A stretch of DNA of 64,000 nt, taken from the NCBI GenBank assembly GCA_030765045.1, contig CM060967.1, positions 124,079,412 through 124,143,411 on the forward strand, in the 5' to 3' direction. Origin of the DNA: Tenodera sinensis (taxonomy: Eukaryota; Arthropoda; Insecta; Mantodea; Mantidae). Below the pieces are notes generated by a model. The model did not search any database and was not told where the DNA came from. It saw only the letters and a list, made by a program, of their open reading frames with translations. Positions 23,395 through 34,394 of the stretch are shown here, one piece after another. Position numbers and translations under genes: made by a program. Within the stretch, counting starts at the first letter, position 1; every line of letters starts with the position of its first letter.

Positions 23395-23845
23395 AGACAA
23401 AATATTGTATTTCATCTGAAAATTTGATACCGTGATTTCACCTTTTCTGAACCTCCATAAATTCATAAAAACAATAAAAAAGGTCCTTCCATGTGTGTGT
23501 ATCTGTGAAGAGCATAATCCAAAAACGGAAAGTGATACAAATACCAGAATTTGTGTTTAAGTAAAGGTCTTCCAAGGATGAGAAACGAAGATTTTGAAGA
23601 AAATCCGTCTTTCGAACTACCCTTCACATGGAACATTTTTCAAAAATATTTATTTTCTCAAAACTGACTCCAACGTTTATACCTATCAATGTTTAAGCCG
23701 TTTTCATGGCAAATGAAATCTACATCTTCAATTTTCTGAGAATATTCTTTGAGGTCCTTTTCATTCCGGATGACTTTTGCATAACTCTTTTTTATTATGC
23801 TAAAATTTAATGTAGTTGTCTTCAGTAGTTTGAGAACACGGGTCA
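23395..23845 (-). mobile_element. Family A fragment, diverged
   Basis: Read on the + strand: AATATTGTATTTCATCTGAA, GTGATTTCACC, AAAAAGGTCC, a short GTGTGTGTATCTGTGAAGAG microsatellite site, CTTCCAAGGATGAG, AACTACCCTTCACATGGAAC and a GGATGACTTTTGCATAACTC stretch. The TC-end half and the 3' hairpin are not recognisable. The expected GAT-rich block at 23690 is altered. Confidence 0.8.
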
Positions 23846-24539
23846 TCTATACCAGAAAATGTAAGACACAGAAAAAGCTGTTCAAAATATACATGAAGAA
23901 AACGTACTGCATATTTCCAAAGAAAGTATGTCACAAGGCTTGATAACATAGGAACTGGCTACTTAACAGTAGTAGCAATTTGTGAGGCAAAACTTACCCT
24001 AAAAGATGAGTTAAAGCTTATCTCTGTATTCCAAAGTGCATAGGACCTATGGTTTACTTTCTGTGAAACGGCGAATAATTCACAGTATAGGTGTATAGTA
24101 TAGATAAATGTATATTAAAAATGTCAGTGTTATCTGAGCTACAATGATAAACTATATATAAATTAAAGAGAAAATTGCAATTGATAGCACAGAAGGCTAG
24201 AAGTTTTACTTTCTGGCAGCTTTCTTCATTTAATCTCCTTTTAACAATGTGTGGAAATTTTGGTGAAAATCGAAACTTGGGCTCTTCAAGAAAACGATGA
24301 GAGATATCTCGCCTTAAAGGCGAAAAGTAATATTTTAGTGCTTTAAAATTCATATTTTTATCGGCAACTTTCAATTCTTCTTGCAGTCTAAGGCTAGCTT
24401 CCAGTCTGGCGCAAAAATACTTTGTCATCTGGCTTAAAATACTCTAAATTATCTTTTGTTTTTGGCAATCCAATTGTCATACATCATTTCTATATGTTGG
24501 AACCACTGCCATCTGATGATGTTAATGGCTTCTTCTAAT
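23846..24539. other. Unassigned DNA
   Basis: A minus frame at 24054-24428 (124 codons) is polar, with no recognisable motif. It lies downstream of and on the same strand as the unknown protein fragment 24540-24824, so it could be part of the same decayed element. Confidence 0.35.
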
Positions 24540-24824
24540 TTATATACGGGGTGTAAGGGTAGATAGTTTGATAATTGGTACCTTAATATGCACCCACTTT
24601 GGTGTTTTAGGTGTTTTTTTATCTTCGTCTAACAGTGTTCCCACAAACCAATCACAAAGTTTACATTTGTTATCACGTAATTGAGCCTCTCTGTTCATGT
24701 TTACTGTACCACGCCTATTTAGAGGTACTAAGCAAACTGAAAACACACTGCTCTTAATAAGTGAAATTATAAGTTCGCATATGAAGCCAATATTGATGCA
24801 ATGTTGGTTATTACGTGTCTTCAA
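24540..24824 (-). pseudogene. Unknown protein fragment shared with 14738-15211
   Basis: A 94-codon minus frame. ELIISLIKSSVFSV and NKCKLCDWFVGTLL match the fragment at 14738-15211 in the same order, and the DNA TAAGTGAAATTATAAGTTC is nearly identical. The C-terminal piece WVHIKVPIIKLSTLTP aligns loosely with ITIVIHPKLDIKNSL. The family is unknown to me. It is probably the end of a transposon-encoded protein, present in at least two decayed copies. Confidence 0.5.
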
Positions 24825-24859
24825 TTACCAGTACACTTCTACATCTACAACTCTGCATG

Positions 24860-25100
24860 TTTGGGAATGCCGATGAAACTGCATGATCTTAGCTTCCAAC
24901 TGCTTCCACATCCACCATACGCGTTGGACTTGGGTTCCAGCTATGGCGCTTTGTGGGCTAAGATTAACATCAAATAAGGTTTACACTGAAATAGTTGATG
25001 CTATTTTTCATGGCTTGACAAATCTTACTTTACTCAGGGCATTAGAAGCTGAAAGTCGTTGGAATAAAGCTTGTGTTTCCTTGCACATTCCGAGAATTTT
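24860..25100 (+). mobile_element. mariner transposase C-terminal remnant
   Basis: The frame FQLLPHPPYALDLGSSYG near 24895 corresponds to the block around the third catalytic aspartate of mariner transposases (usual form PYSPDLAPSD). Here the final acidic position is not conserved. Further on, LDKSYFTQGIRS near 25014 matches the conserved segment near the C-terminus. Stops separate these pieces. The N-terminal DNA-binding and first catalytic parts are absent, so it is an inactive fragment. Confidence 0.8.
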
Positions 25101-26545
25101 TAGAATGGCCCTCGTGTGTAACCATTAGCACATTTTGGTAATGTTAGTACTTGCAAAAGGCGAGTAAAAATATGGGACCCAAAGAAAAATCAACCACGTA
25201 TTCCATTTAAGAGAATTATAGTCTAATTTCCTTTAGCCGCAAAATACCCTCGGTAGTGGTTTAATTTTGCTTATAGCGCAGCAATACTGTCACTTTAGCG
25301 TTAATTTGGCGGTCTCACGGGTCAGAATTATTGGACGTGCGGAAAAGTAAATTGGATTTTAACTGGAGGTTCAGAACCCGCTTTTCCGGCCATCAAGTAA
25401 TGCTAAATGAGACTTTGTCGCACCAGTGCAGAAATTTAATATATTTTTGTTGGTGTAACAAAAATCTTAACTTTCTCTTTCTTTCCCTCTCTAATTTAGT
25501 CCATTTAATCCTATATAATGCATAGCAGAATGCTTAAATTTGTGTTGTATAGAGCGACATTCAAAATATGGTTGCACATGCCGAAAAACATTGTTTGAAA
25601 TATGTTATACCTACACGATAGAATCCATTCAGAATAAACAATACATAGAGATACAAAATAATAAAATAATATACACAAAGAAGTTTTAACTGAGCAGTGA
25701 ATAATGTATCCAATAAAATATTAACAATAAATAAAGTAATTTATAATTGTATTTATACAAATTACAGAATACAAATCCCAAGTAATCCTGTGAGTAGAGT
25801 TAAAATATTACAGTTCAGTAACTGTTTACTGTTCCAGAATGATTTACACAAGTATTTATCAATACTGTAAAAAGGTTTACTAATCAAAAAGGCTGTAATA
25901 GTTGTTTAAATTTAGTACAGTTATTGTGACATTTCTTTACTTCCTGAGGTATGCGGCAGTGTTTTATATCGATGTATCTTCAGAATCTTACTGATTTGCG
26001 AACAATGACTAAATTAAAATGCAAATTCAATAATTAGCTCGTTTTATTTGTCACAAACTTAATGAAACAGTATTTAACGCCGACTTGATGTTCGTGACCT
26101 TCGAGATCTTTCCATGTGCACGTGTACAATGACTCAGCTAAAATTAGAGAAGGCTCTCGACTCCTTTCTTTTGTGCTTTACCACCATTATTACGGTTACG
26201 TAGAGGCACGACCACTCCCCGTATTCAAGGTCACAATGCGTCCCTCTCGTCCGTATATTGTACCACCAATGTCGTAGTATATATTACCAATATTACTTCC
26301 AAATATCACAAAGAAAGCCAAATAATGGACTCGTCACATACTTGGTTATAAAGTTGCTAAATTGGTGAATAAGAACACAAAAGGATCCAAGAATACAAAA
26401 AGTCGAGTGCAATTATTAAAACAGAAGTAGTATAAGAACTTCACACATTTATTGCAACCAAAGCTCCTACCACTAAAGCTATACGAGCTACAGATGAATA
26501 TGCAGTTTTGCAGATGTTCATCTTTCATGGAGTAGATAGATCATT
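25101..26545. other. Unassigned AT-rich DNA
   Basis: No recognisable repeat or domain. Short frames at 25331-25525 (+) and 26346-26528 (-) are unassigned. An A/T-rich stretch lies at 25620-25760. Confidence 0.4.
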
Positions 26546-26547
26546 AT

Positions 26548-26586
<39 letters not shown>
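26548..26586. repeat. (ATC)13 microsatellite
   Basis: Thirteen perfect ATC units. Three LINE fragments in this window end in trinucleotide repeats, so this could be a LINE tail, but I see no LINE protein next to it. Confidence 0.95.
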
Positions 26587-26710
26587 TAGCCTAACTGTAA
26601 GTCACAAAGCCTGTCTCAGCAAAAGATTCTAACTTCATGTCCAAAGATCGTTTTCCCTGTAGACAGCATTGGATCGCGATAATAAGCTCTTTAACAGCAT
26701 TTCATTGAAG

Positions 26711-26745
26711 AATAAGTAGAGAAAGTCATGTGAATGTAACAATAT
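26711..26745 (-). mobile_element. Solo TC-end fragment of family A
   Basis: AGTAGAGAAAGTCATGTGAA followed by TGTAAC matches the last ~30 bp (TC side) of family A. No family A body is attached on either side. Confidence 0.55.
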
Positions 26746-27308
<563 letters not shown>

Positions 27309-27460
27309 CCACTCCAAAAATTTGTAGATGTTACGGCTTATCTTTCCTTTGCGTGTCAGCCGTTACCTGCTGCTATAGCCTACCAATAAGCATACATTAA
27401 TTTTATTCATACATATATCCAGATTCAGTTCTCTCTTTGATTATTTGTTCTCAATAAAAA

Positions 27461-28022
27461 AATCTGATGTCTCATTCATATAACGATCTCTTTTCACCCT
27501 TCTATAAATTACTCATACAAAAGTTATTCTTCAATGCACTTATAAAATGTAAATCCTCCATCTAAAAATGTGAAAAGCAGTTTGCAGTTGAAAAAAAGTT
27601 CAAGTATTTCACAGTTGAAACGAATAACAAACGATATCTCGGAAATGGGTGTCACAAAATATGTATCTGACAAATTGTTTCAAATAGATCTACATTTTTT
27701 GTGCACTAAGATCTTATCTAGCTCCTATTCCTAAGCTCATTAAGAATAAAGAAGACTTCAGAGCCTCTTCTTAGAAAATTCAAAAGATATGCTTTATTTA
27801 TCATGCAAATATATTAAACATATTTTCAACAGAATTTCTTGAGCCACTTTTAAGAAAATAAAATATAACGAAAATTTCTCGATGTAAATGGTAGTTTATG
27901 ATGGGGAATTTTGTTGAAAATCTTGTAGTCGTAACCTTAGAATGAGCGCAATTTCAATAACAAATTTGATTATGTGTGGATTTTTCTTTTTTAAGTAATC
28001 CTATCCACACACATTTTTCAAA
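27461..28022 (+). mobile_element. Family A copy (host of a nested copy), left part
   Basis: An old, diverged sense copy starting AATCTGATGTCTCATTCATA at 27461. Recognisable blocks include GATATCTCGGAAATGG (27632), AGATCTACATTTTTTGTGC (27685) and a TCTCGATGTAAATGGTAG stretch. It reaches the microsatellite lead-in (CCTATCCACACACA near 28010) and is interrupted there by an inverted copy at 28023. It resumes at 28801. Confidence 0.8.
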
Positions 28023-28800
28023 TTTTTACTTTCCCTATTATGTACATATAGTAAAGTAGTAGAAGTACTGTATTCCACAGAAAAATTCTGTTTTTTAGAA
28101 AAAGGTTCGTGTGCGTGTGCGTGTGTCTGTTACTCTGGACAGCATAACTCAAAACAAAAAGTTGGTTAAAAACCAAAGTTGGCATCTAATTTAATGTCTT
28201 TCAGGGATGCGACACAAAGATTTTTAAGAAAATTGCTTCACGCTAAACTACCCTTTCCATGGAAAACATTTTTAAAAAATTTGATTTTCTTGAAAATGGC
28301 CCTAACGATTTTGATTAAAATGTCGTATATTTGAGATATTTATATGAAAAATAAAATGTATATCTTAAATTTTTTGGCTATAGCCCCTGTAGTCGTACTT
28401 ACTCTGGATGACTTGCATAACTGGTAAACCGTAAGAGATAGACTAAATCTCACCTAGAAAAAATGTAAATCTTGCTAAAATACATAATTTATGTCTAAGT
28501 AAGTTTTGGAGAACTTACACTTCTGTGAAATATAGCATCACTATTCATTTTTAATATGTTAATTGTGCAAAGAGAAGGGAATCTCAAAGCTTTAAAAGAT
28601 TTGACTATCGCTCAAAGCCTACTGTATTCCCATATTCCCCTTGCTCCTACAAGGAAATAAGTAAATGAAGTATGGCATAAGATAATTTCTGCAAATCTTT
28701 ATCTCAACGAACACAAAGAAGATATAGGAATAAGAATTTGTAAGAATGGTTAGTACAAGAGTAGAGAAAGTCATGTGAGTGCAACATATGAGATTTTTTT
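28023..28800 (-). mobile_element. Family A copy nested in another family A copy
   Basis: Well preserved. On the + strand it reads TTTTTACTTTCCCTATTATG (decayed hairpin), AAAAGGTTCGTGTGCGTGTG (microsatellite site with only an imperfect GTGTGC seed), a GACAGCATAACTCAAAAC stretch, ACTACCCTTTCCATGGAAA, a GGCTATAGCCCCTGTAGTCG stretch, and the TC end GTAGAGAAAGTCATGTGAGT to ATATGAGATTTTT. Both junctions lie in T-runs. The host copy continues on either side. Confidence 0.9.
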
Positions 28801-28890
28801 ACTCAATTGATCTCTAAACCTAAATTGTCAGTGAAACCATGATATCGAATTTTGCTGTGGAATGCAATAAATTCTCTACTTAGTATAAGT
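28801..28890 (+). mobile_element. Family A copy (host), right part
   Basis: After the nested copy, the sense tail resumes: GTGAAACCATGATATCGAAT near 28832, then a GTGGAATGCAATAAATTCTC stretch near 28857 and TACTTAGTATAAG. These match the tail of the 27461 copy's family at the expected positions. Confidence 0.75.
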
Positions 28891-28897
28891 AAACAGC

Positions 28898-28918
28898 AGA
28901 GAGAGAGAGAGAGAGAGG
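28898..28918. repeat. (GA)n short microsatellite
   Basis: About ten GA units directly downstream of the hairpin-side end of the host family A copy. Confidence 0.9.
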
Positions 28919-29670
28919 TATATGTTGGGACTGGATTTTACTTGTATCTACCTTTTACCTTAGGGGAAATACGAGAGCAATTCGGAAACTAACCTCCGTT
29001 GTGAGGTAGCACAGGAAGTAGTGGAGATAGCGTTGCTGTCGTGCAACGTGATTTAGTGCGCTTCTAGCCGTGCTAGCGAAAACGTCATTTGTTCACCATA
29101 ACCTTACATACGAGTGCCGCGCTGGAAAATCGCCGCCAAATGCGAAGTGCATAGTGTTATAAGTTAAACCTGCTTTATATGTAATTTCTACGTAATTCGC
29201 ATTTATACGTACTTGTATTTTACTGAAATTTAATGAGTGTGTGTAATTATGTACACACGGCATACTTACCTTAAAAGAAACTCCTATTTTCCTTATATTT
29301 GTTGACAAAGACGCAACCTGGGAGGGCGGCTTTCGCTGCGACAATGTTGTAGCAACAAACGAGAAGTAAACAAACATTTTCGGTATCTGGTGTTTACTGT
29401 TGAACAGCGGTTTTGTCTTTTAGTTCTCAGTTACTTTTAATCAGTCATGGAGAACAGAAAAAGGAAATGGTACACACTAGATCAGAAAGCAAAAATCATA
29501 CAAGATGAACCGAAACCAAAACTGCTCAGATTTAGGACTGTGTTTACCACGCTACGTACAGTCATCAGTAACAAAACGATGTGAGTGCACGTAATACAAG
29601 AAGAGAGTAACGAGCCAAATTAACTGATTTCTCTAAAGAAGAACCAAGTACAAAACATATTTGCTCTTGT
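28919..29670. other. Unassigned DNA
   Basis: A minus frame at 29093-29377 (94 codons) has no recognisable domain. A plus-strand piece near 29446 (MENRKRKWYTLDQKAKIIQ) resembles the start of a pogo/CENP-B-type DNA-binding domain but breaks off quickly. I treat that as suggestive only. Confidence 0.35.
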
Positions 29671-29907
29671 GTAGTGTTTAACGGCCGCTTTTACTGCATA
29701 TGGCAGCGCAGGCGGTGACACTGATGACACATGGAATGAAGATGGAGCGCCGGTGGAATGAGATAGCGGGGGAAATCGCAGAACCAGGAGGAAACCCGCC
29801 CCAGCGCCGCTTTGTCCACCACAAATCCCACATGTGGTTGCCTGGGATCAAACCCGGGCCGCTTTGGTGAGAAGCGAATGGTCTAACCACTCGGCCACGA
29901 CGTGGCC
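29671..29907 (-). mobile_element. tRNA-derived SINE (same family as 54733-54978)
   Basis: On the minus strand it starts GGCCACGTCGTGGCCGAGTG. It has box A (TGGCCGAGTGG), box B (GGTTTGATCCC), a body containing TTCCACCGGCGCTCCATC and CAGTGTCACCGCCTGCGC, and the tail AAAGCGGCCGTTAAACACTAC. The body aligns along its length with the plus-strand copy at 54733. A clear target duplication is not visible; ATATTTGCTCT at 29658 and ATATTTTCTTC at 29910 are a weak candidate. Transcription would be by RNA polymerase III from the internal boxes. Confidence 0.85.
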
Positions 29908-30414
29908 AATATTTTCTTCATACATAACTTTGCTGTTTCTATTTTACGTGGTGAATATTCAATATTACCTTGTAAACTATTATGTTATATTTATATATTT
30001 AATAAAATATTCCAAATGAAGGCTATTGCATAAAAATAAAGCGACAATTGATAAACATGTTCACAACTTCCCTTATATAAAATTATGATTCTTTTACTTT
30101 CGATCCTTTCTAATTCTTATTTTTTACTTTTTTTAGCAATAGCTTTGGTACATCTTATCAAAAATATTATGAGAATCAAAATATTTAAATTATATTTTAT
30201 TTTAATATCTTCCTGTTACAGTTACAGGCTGCCAAAAAGACAAAGAATACTTACACAAAATAGTTAATAAGACATAACAAATATAAAGTACAAAAGCTAA
30301 AATTTGTAAATAACAGAAGTATTATCTCTTAAAAACAATAACAATTATATATAAATAAATAAAACAGAAAAAAAATCATGGTCCGTACAGGTAATTTCTG
30401 ACAATAGCTATAGA
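29908..30414. other. AT-rich unassigned DNA
   Basis: Very AT-rich. Short plus frames (29834-30019, 30085-30267) are hydrophobic but unassigned. Confidence 0.4.
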
Positions 30415-30962
30415 GCTATAAGTTCACTCTTTATTTTAGCAGCATATTTTGCACGCTGTTTTGAATCGCACAGAAACGATTTCAAAATAGAACCTTCTTC
30501 AGGTATGGTATACAAAGCCGCACAATCAGTCATTATTAAGAATTTTTAAAACATATGTGCAAATTAAGCTCAAAGCACTTCAACTAATTATTTCCTCTAC
30601 CAAGTGAGTTTAACTATAAAACGGCCGACCATACATGGGTAAAGCGCATGCGTGGTGAAGCGAGAAACCTCAGCGAATGGACGAGTGACGGCCTGTATGT
30701 CTTCGTTCGGTTTCTACGATTGTACTCAGCCATCTGGATAATCAGATAAGAACTATGTAAACTATCTGTTTCCTCAAAAGATGGTAGCACAATGTTATTT
30801 CTATTTAACCTGAAAAAGAAGCAAAAATGCTGTAACTAAGAGTAAAATTCAAAGTTTGTCGCACATTTATGACACAAATTTGTATTAGATATATTACTGT
30901 TATAATATTATCTACAAGGACTGGCTATGATTCTTAACAACTGGTCAAAAGCAGTGTGACTG
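30415..30962 (+). repeat. Long duplicated segment, copy 1
   Basis: This matches 40800-41345 on the same strand over about 550 bp, roughly three quarters identical by eye. Shared blocks are AAAGCCGCACAA (30514/40907), CATGGGTAAAGCGCATGCGT (30636/41035), CGGTTTCTACGATTG, CAGCCATCTGG.TAATCAGAT and TGTTATTTCTATTT. Homology resumes after the LINE insertion at 31308-31340 (GAATGTATACACAAG). It does not belong to family A and encodes nothing I recognise. It is likely a second, non-coding transposon family. Confidence 0.85.
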
Positions 30963-30976
30963 TAATCCTAAATGTA

Positions 30977-31304
30977 GTAATAATAATAATTTTATTGCAG
31001 CTAAATAATCAAACTGAAACTAGATTTATAGCCCTCAGTTTCTTGTTGTGTGGCACTGCATTGCTCGATGGTCCCTCAAGTAGCCGGCGAAATAAGCAAT
31101 AGGGATACGGTCGTTGTTGCTAATAGGGATATTGGCTTGTCCACGTTCGGTCTATAATGGCCCCTGTCCCATAGAATTCCGGGGGTAGGTACTTCTTCCC
31201 ATTTTCTTTCCAATGACTTTAGTAGTTTCTCTGAGGCTCCTGTGTTCTGTAGAGGTAACAAGGTTCTGAGGTCCTTAGTGAGGGATGTTTCTCTTGCGAA
31301 GATT
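30977..31304 (-). mobile_element. 5'-truncated LINE with 14-bp target duplication
   Basis: The insertion is flanked by TAATCCTAAATGTA (30963-30976) and TAATCCTGAATGTA (31305-31318), one mismatch apart. On the minus strand the frame reads ETSLTKDLRTLLPLQNTGAS, then EKLLKSLERKWEEVP. This is the extreme C-terminus of the LINE type also seen at 46350-47230 (ETFLVEDLRTSGPL and VSEKLLATL). It then runs through a 3' UTR to an AATAAAATTATTATTATTAC tail at 30995-30977. Only about 330 bp was inserted, as in target-primed reverse transcription that stopped early. The duplicated host segment provides the empty-site comparison at 41345. Confidence 0.85.
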
Positions 31305-31345
31305 TAATCCTGAATGTATACACAAGACGCTAAGTAATGTGACAT
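31305..31345 (+). repeat. Duplicated segment, copy 1, continuation
   Basis: GAATGTATACACAAGACGCT onward matches 41355-41378 (GAATGTATACACAAGAGGCT), beyond the LINE insertion. Similarity fades after AAGTAATG. Confidence 0.8.
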
Positions 31346-31650
31346 TTGACTAGGACTCCTCATAGGCATCCCTAGGTAAGTTCACCCAAGCATTATGTAA
31401 ATGCACCATTCTATGTTCCCGAAGTCCCGATCCGTAACATACATTTTGAGCGCTGCGTGCAATCTAAAGTTTCAAATGCACACGCTGGATGACACTGCAA
31501 AACTTTTACGCCAAATAGACAGGGCTGGCAACAGCATTATTAAACACCGCTGTGTTGAATACTGAATCAGTCAACGTACAAAGTCCTTGCATAGTGTTAT
31601 ACTGGATAACTTGTACAGTATTTGAGTAAATGTACGATGTGAACAGTTCG
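31346..31650. other. Unassigned DNA
   Basis: No recognisable element between the duplicated segment and the SINE. Confidence 0.4.
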
Positions 31651-31651
31651 T

Positions 31652-31860
31652 CTGGGCAGCTCAGCTGGTTAGACGATGGCCTGCTGATCCCAAGGTCTCG
31701 GGTTCAAATCCGGCCCAGGCCGATGGTTTTTAAGTGTGCTTCATGTCAGTAGATTTACTGGCATGTAAAAGAACTCCTGTGGGACCCAATTCCGGCACAC
31801 CGGCAACGCTGATATGATCCTGGCAGTTGACGGCGTAAACAACATAGTTTAATTTCATTT
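31652..31860 (+). mobile_element. tRNA-derived SINE, second family
   Basis: The head 31652-31718 is tRNA-like. It has a 6-bp acceptor pairing (CTGGGC/GCCCAG), box A (CAGCTCAGCTGG), box B (GGTTCAAATCC) and an anticodon-loop position reading GAT (isoleucine-like) in an imperfect stem. The body contains CATGTCAGTAGATTTACTGG and CATGTAAAAGAACTCC, ending ACGGCGTAAACAACA. A truncated relative is at 35685-35850. No target duplication was identified. Confidence 0.85.
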
Positions 31861-32460
31861 ACGATGCGAATAAGACAGTGCGATTGGCTAACTGTATCCT
31901 ATTTAATACGAAATTTAAAAGTCGTAGTTAATGTTCTGTGATATTTTTAACGGCAACGAAGCAAAAGTAAACCTGGAAAAATTATTCTTTCATTTGTAAA
32001 ACTTGCACGATTTGAAAGGCATACCAGGAAGCAAATCATTCTCACAAGGGCGTTGGTAAGTATGCCTTATGTATTAAATAAATGTAGAATGCCCTCAATT
32101 AAATCATGACATAACCTGAATTGTAATGCACCTGATTAGGTCGTCCATATACATGTTAAAAAGAACATGGAAAACCAATGACGTTAAAACAATGCCTTGA
32201 AAGAAGCAGATGAGATTCACACTAACTTTAGTGACTGGCTATGGCAATTTTAAGAAACATCTGCACACAAGAGACTCGCCGAGCATGCCATATGTAGGAT
32301 GAGTAGCCTTGCACTGATGTTCCAATTCAATCAGTTTGCAACTTTAAACCCAAACGTGATTGTGTATTAGGAACCCAAATTAAATATACTGGGAAATACC
32401 TCAAAGGATGCCTTATGTGGAACAACAAGCTTTATCATGTTAACAGATCACAACTTTGAA
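31861..32460. other. Unassigned DNA
   Basis: No recognisable element or coding signal. Confidence 0.4.
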
Positions 32461-33108
32461 GAAAAATTTGATGTGTTGCACTCACATGACTTTCTCTACT
32501 CTTGTACTAACTATTCTTACAAACTGGTATTCCTCTATATTCTTCTTCATGTTAGTCGAGATAAACATGATTTTCTTACACCTGTAAGCGGAATATGGAA
32601 TACAGTAGACTTTAAGGGACAGTAAAGATGTTTTAAACCGTTGAAATTCCGATCTATTTGCTCAGCCAAACAGATAAAAAGACACATTTGGACATAAATT
32701 GTTTGCACATTTTTTGTATAATAATATTTGGTGTATCTCTTACGGTTTACTAGTTATGAAAAAGCAATTAAGAATAAACAGGACTACTAAGGCCATATCC
32801 AGAAAATTCAAAACATACATTTCATTCGCTATAAAAACATCTTAAACATATGGCATTTTAATCAAAATCGTTGGTTATTTCTGAGAAAATCAAAGTTTTA
32901 GAAAAATTTGTCATGTAAAGGATAGGTTAGGGTCGCGTCCTTGAAATACATTAAACTTAAATACCAACTTTGGTTTTTAACCGAATTTGATTTCTGCTGT
33001 TCACAGACTGACACACATCTTGTTTTCCAAAAAATGCCTCTTTATTTGAATTCAGTGGACCTCAAAATATATATTTCCGGTTAAATCTCGACATAAAATT
33101 TTTGAGCA
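32461..33108 (+). mobile_element. Family A copy, short microsatellite
   Basis: A sense copy from GATGTGTTGCACTCACATGA at 32470 and ACTTTCTCTACTCTTGTACT. An internal deletion removes the AAGCTTTGAGATTCC to GGAATATCTCC region near 32660. It continues through GTATCTCTTACGGTTTACTA, CTGCTGTTCACAGACTGACA and only three CA units, then TTCAGTGGACCTCAAAATAT. The tail stops at GACATAAAATTTTTGAGCAG, where LINE sequence begins on the opposite strand. The 3' hairpin is missing. Confidence 0.9.
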
Positions 33109-33114
33109 GCTTAT

Positions 33115-33465
33115 GAAGGTTGGGGAAATATTTCGTGTTGCCTTGATTCTTCTTCTGCCTGTTCCGGCTCCAAAATCTTGTTGTGTCCATCTTTTCTTAG
33201 GGCGTCCTGGGTTTCTATATCCTTGGGGTCTGTAATTATATGCTGCATGGGGTATCCTGTCTGCTGGCATTCTTTCCAAGTGTTGTTTCCATTTATTCTA
33301 TCTTCTGTTATTGTTTTGTTTAATTATTCTCTTTTTAACTTTTATTTTATTTCATTGTTTGGATTTTTCTCCAGTTTTGTGTCTCCTACTATGGATCTGA
33401 GGAATTTCAGTTGAGCTGTCTGTATTCTTTTATTTTCTGTCGTCTGATCATGCCTTGTTTCTAAA
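33115..33465 (-). mobile_element. LINE 3' ORF remnant (RTE-like C-terminal region)
   Basis: On the minus strand the fragments read TAQLKFLRSIVGDTKLE near 33410, then NKWKQHLERMPADRIPHAAY near 33290, then GYRNPGRPKKRWTQQDFG near 33215, and AGTGRRRIK. This is the same domain order as at 20465 and 40561: an EMKFLR-like helix, HLERM..DRIP, and a basic GRPKKRW. Stops between the first and second pieces show decay. Its 3' end abuts the broken tail of the family A copy at 33108. Confidence 0.85.
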
Positions 33466-34173
33466 TAAGCTACATTAAGTTTTCATAGTGAACACATATA
33501 CATGTATTGCTGTACCACAGGTTGAACCCCAACTGCTGTGACGCCACCGGTCGCTGCTTGGCAAGCAAGCTCTTGGCTTGGTCTACTGCCCACCGCTCTA
33601 AAGCAGTGTAGTTGCCGGTTACTGGCATAAATCTTCTATTTTTTTTCAAAAGTTTCATGAAATTTCAGTATAGGTATCCTTAAGAACATGGGCTAAGCGT
33701 GTAGGCTCCCAAAGCGGGGAAGCAGGCTAGCAAGGAGTTGAGGGAGGAGCAGCACGTAAACTGAAGTTTAACGCAGCGGAACTAACCAAGCTGAGAAATG
33801 CTGTGTGTCCCTCATAACAGATAATTCATTTAGGCTAATGCAACAGCGTGTTGTCTGTTAATTTGTTTATTAGATTGCGTCCGTTATATCACGTGTCATT
33901 ATGCGGAATTTTTGATTGACGATAGAACACAATGCTCACAGTGTAGTGATTCATACACCAAGTCTCCCCCCCCCCCCCGACCACCCTTACTAACCCCACC
34001 CACCCTGCGTGTTTAAATGACCTAGTCGTTACTAAGCACATCAGTAACACAACATTACAAAGGCATTACTTTTAATGTATATCATACTGAAACCTTACTC
34101 TATGCTCGTCTTAAAGCGAAGATTAATCGCAATTTCCTTTATGTTTACTATAGAGCCTTTTATAGGAAAAACA
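33466..34173. other. Unassigned DNA
   Basis: No recognisable element. A 13-base C-run lies at 33966-33978. Confidence 0.4.
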
Positions 34174-34211
34174 ATCCTGATGTGTTGCATTCTCATGATA
34201 TTCTCTGTTCA

Positions 34212-34325
34212 TTTTTACTTTCTCTACTACGTAAAGTACAGAAAGTATTGTATTCGATATCGAGATACCACCGGAATATATGTTTTAGGCCTACTGAATA
34301 AAAAGAAAAGCATTTTTAGAAAAAG

Positions 34326-34394
<69 letters not shown>

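Noticed and set aside
31652..31718. tRNA-Ile gene
   Set aside because: The A and B boxes and acceptor pairing exist, but the anticodon stem is imperfect and the sequence continues into a repeat body also found at 35740, as in a SINE.
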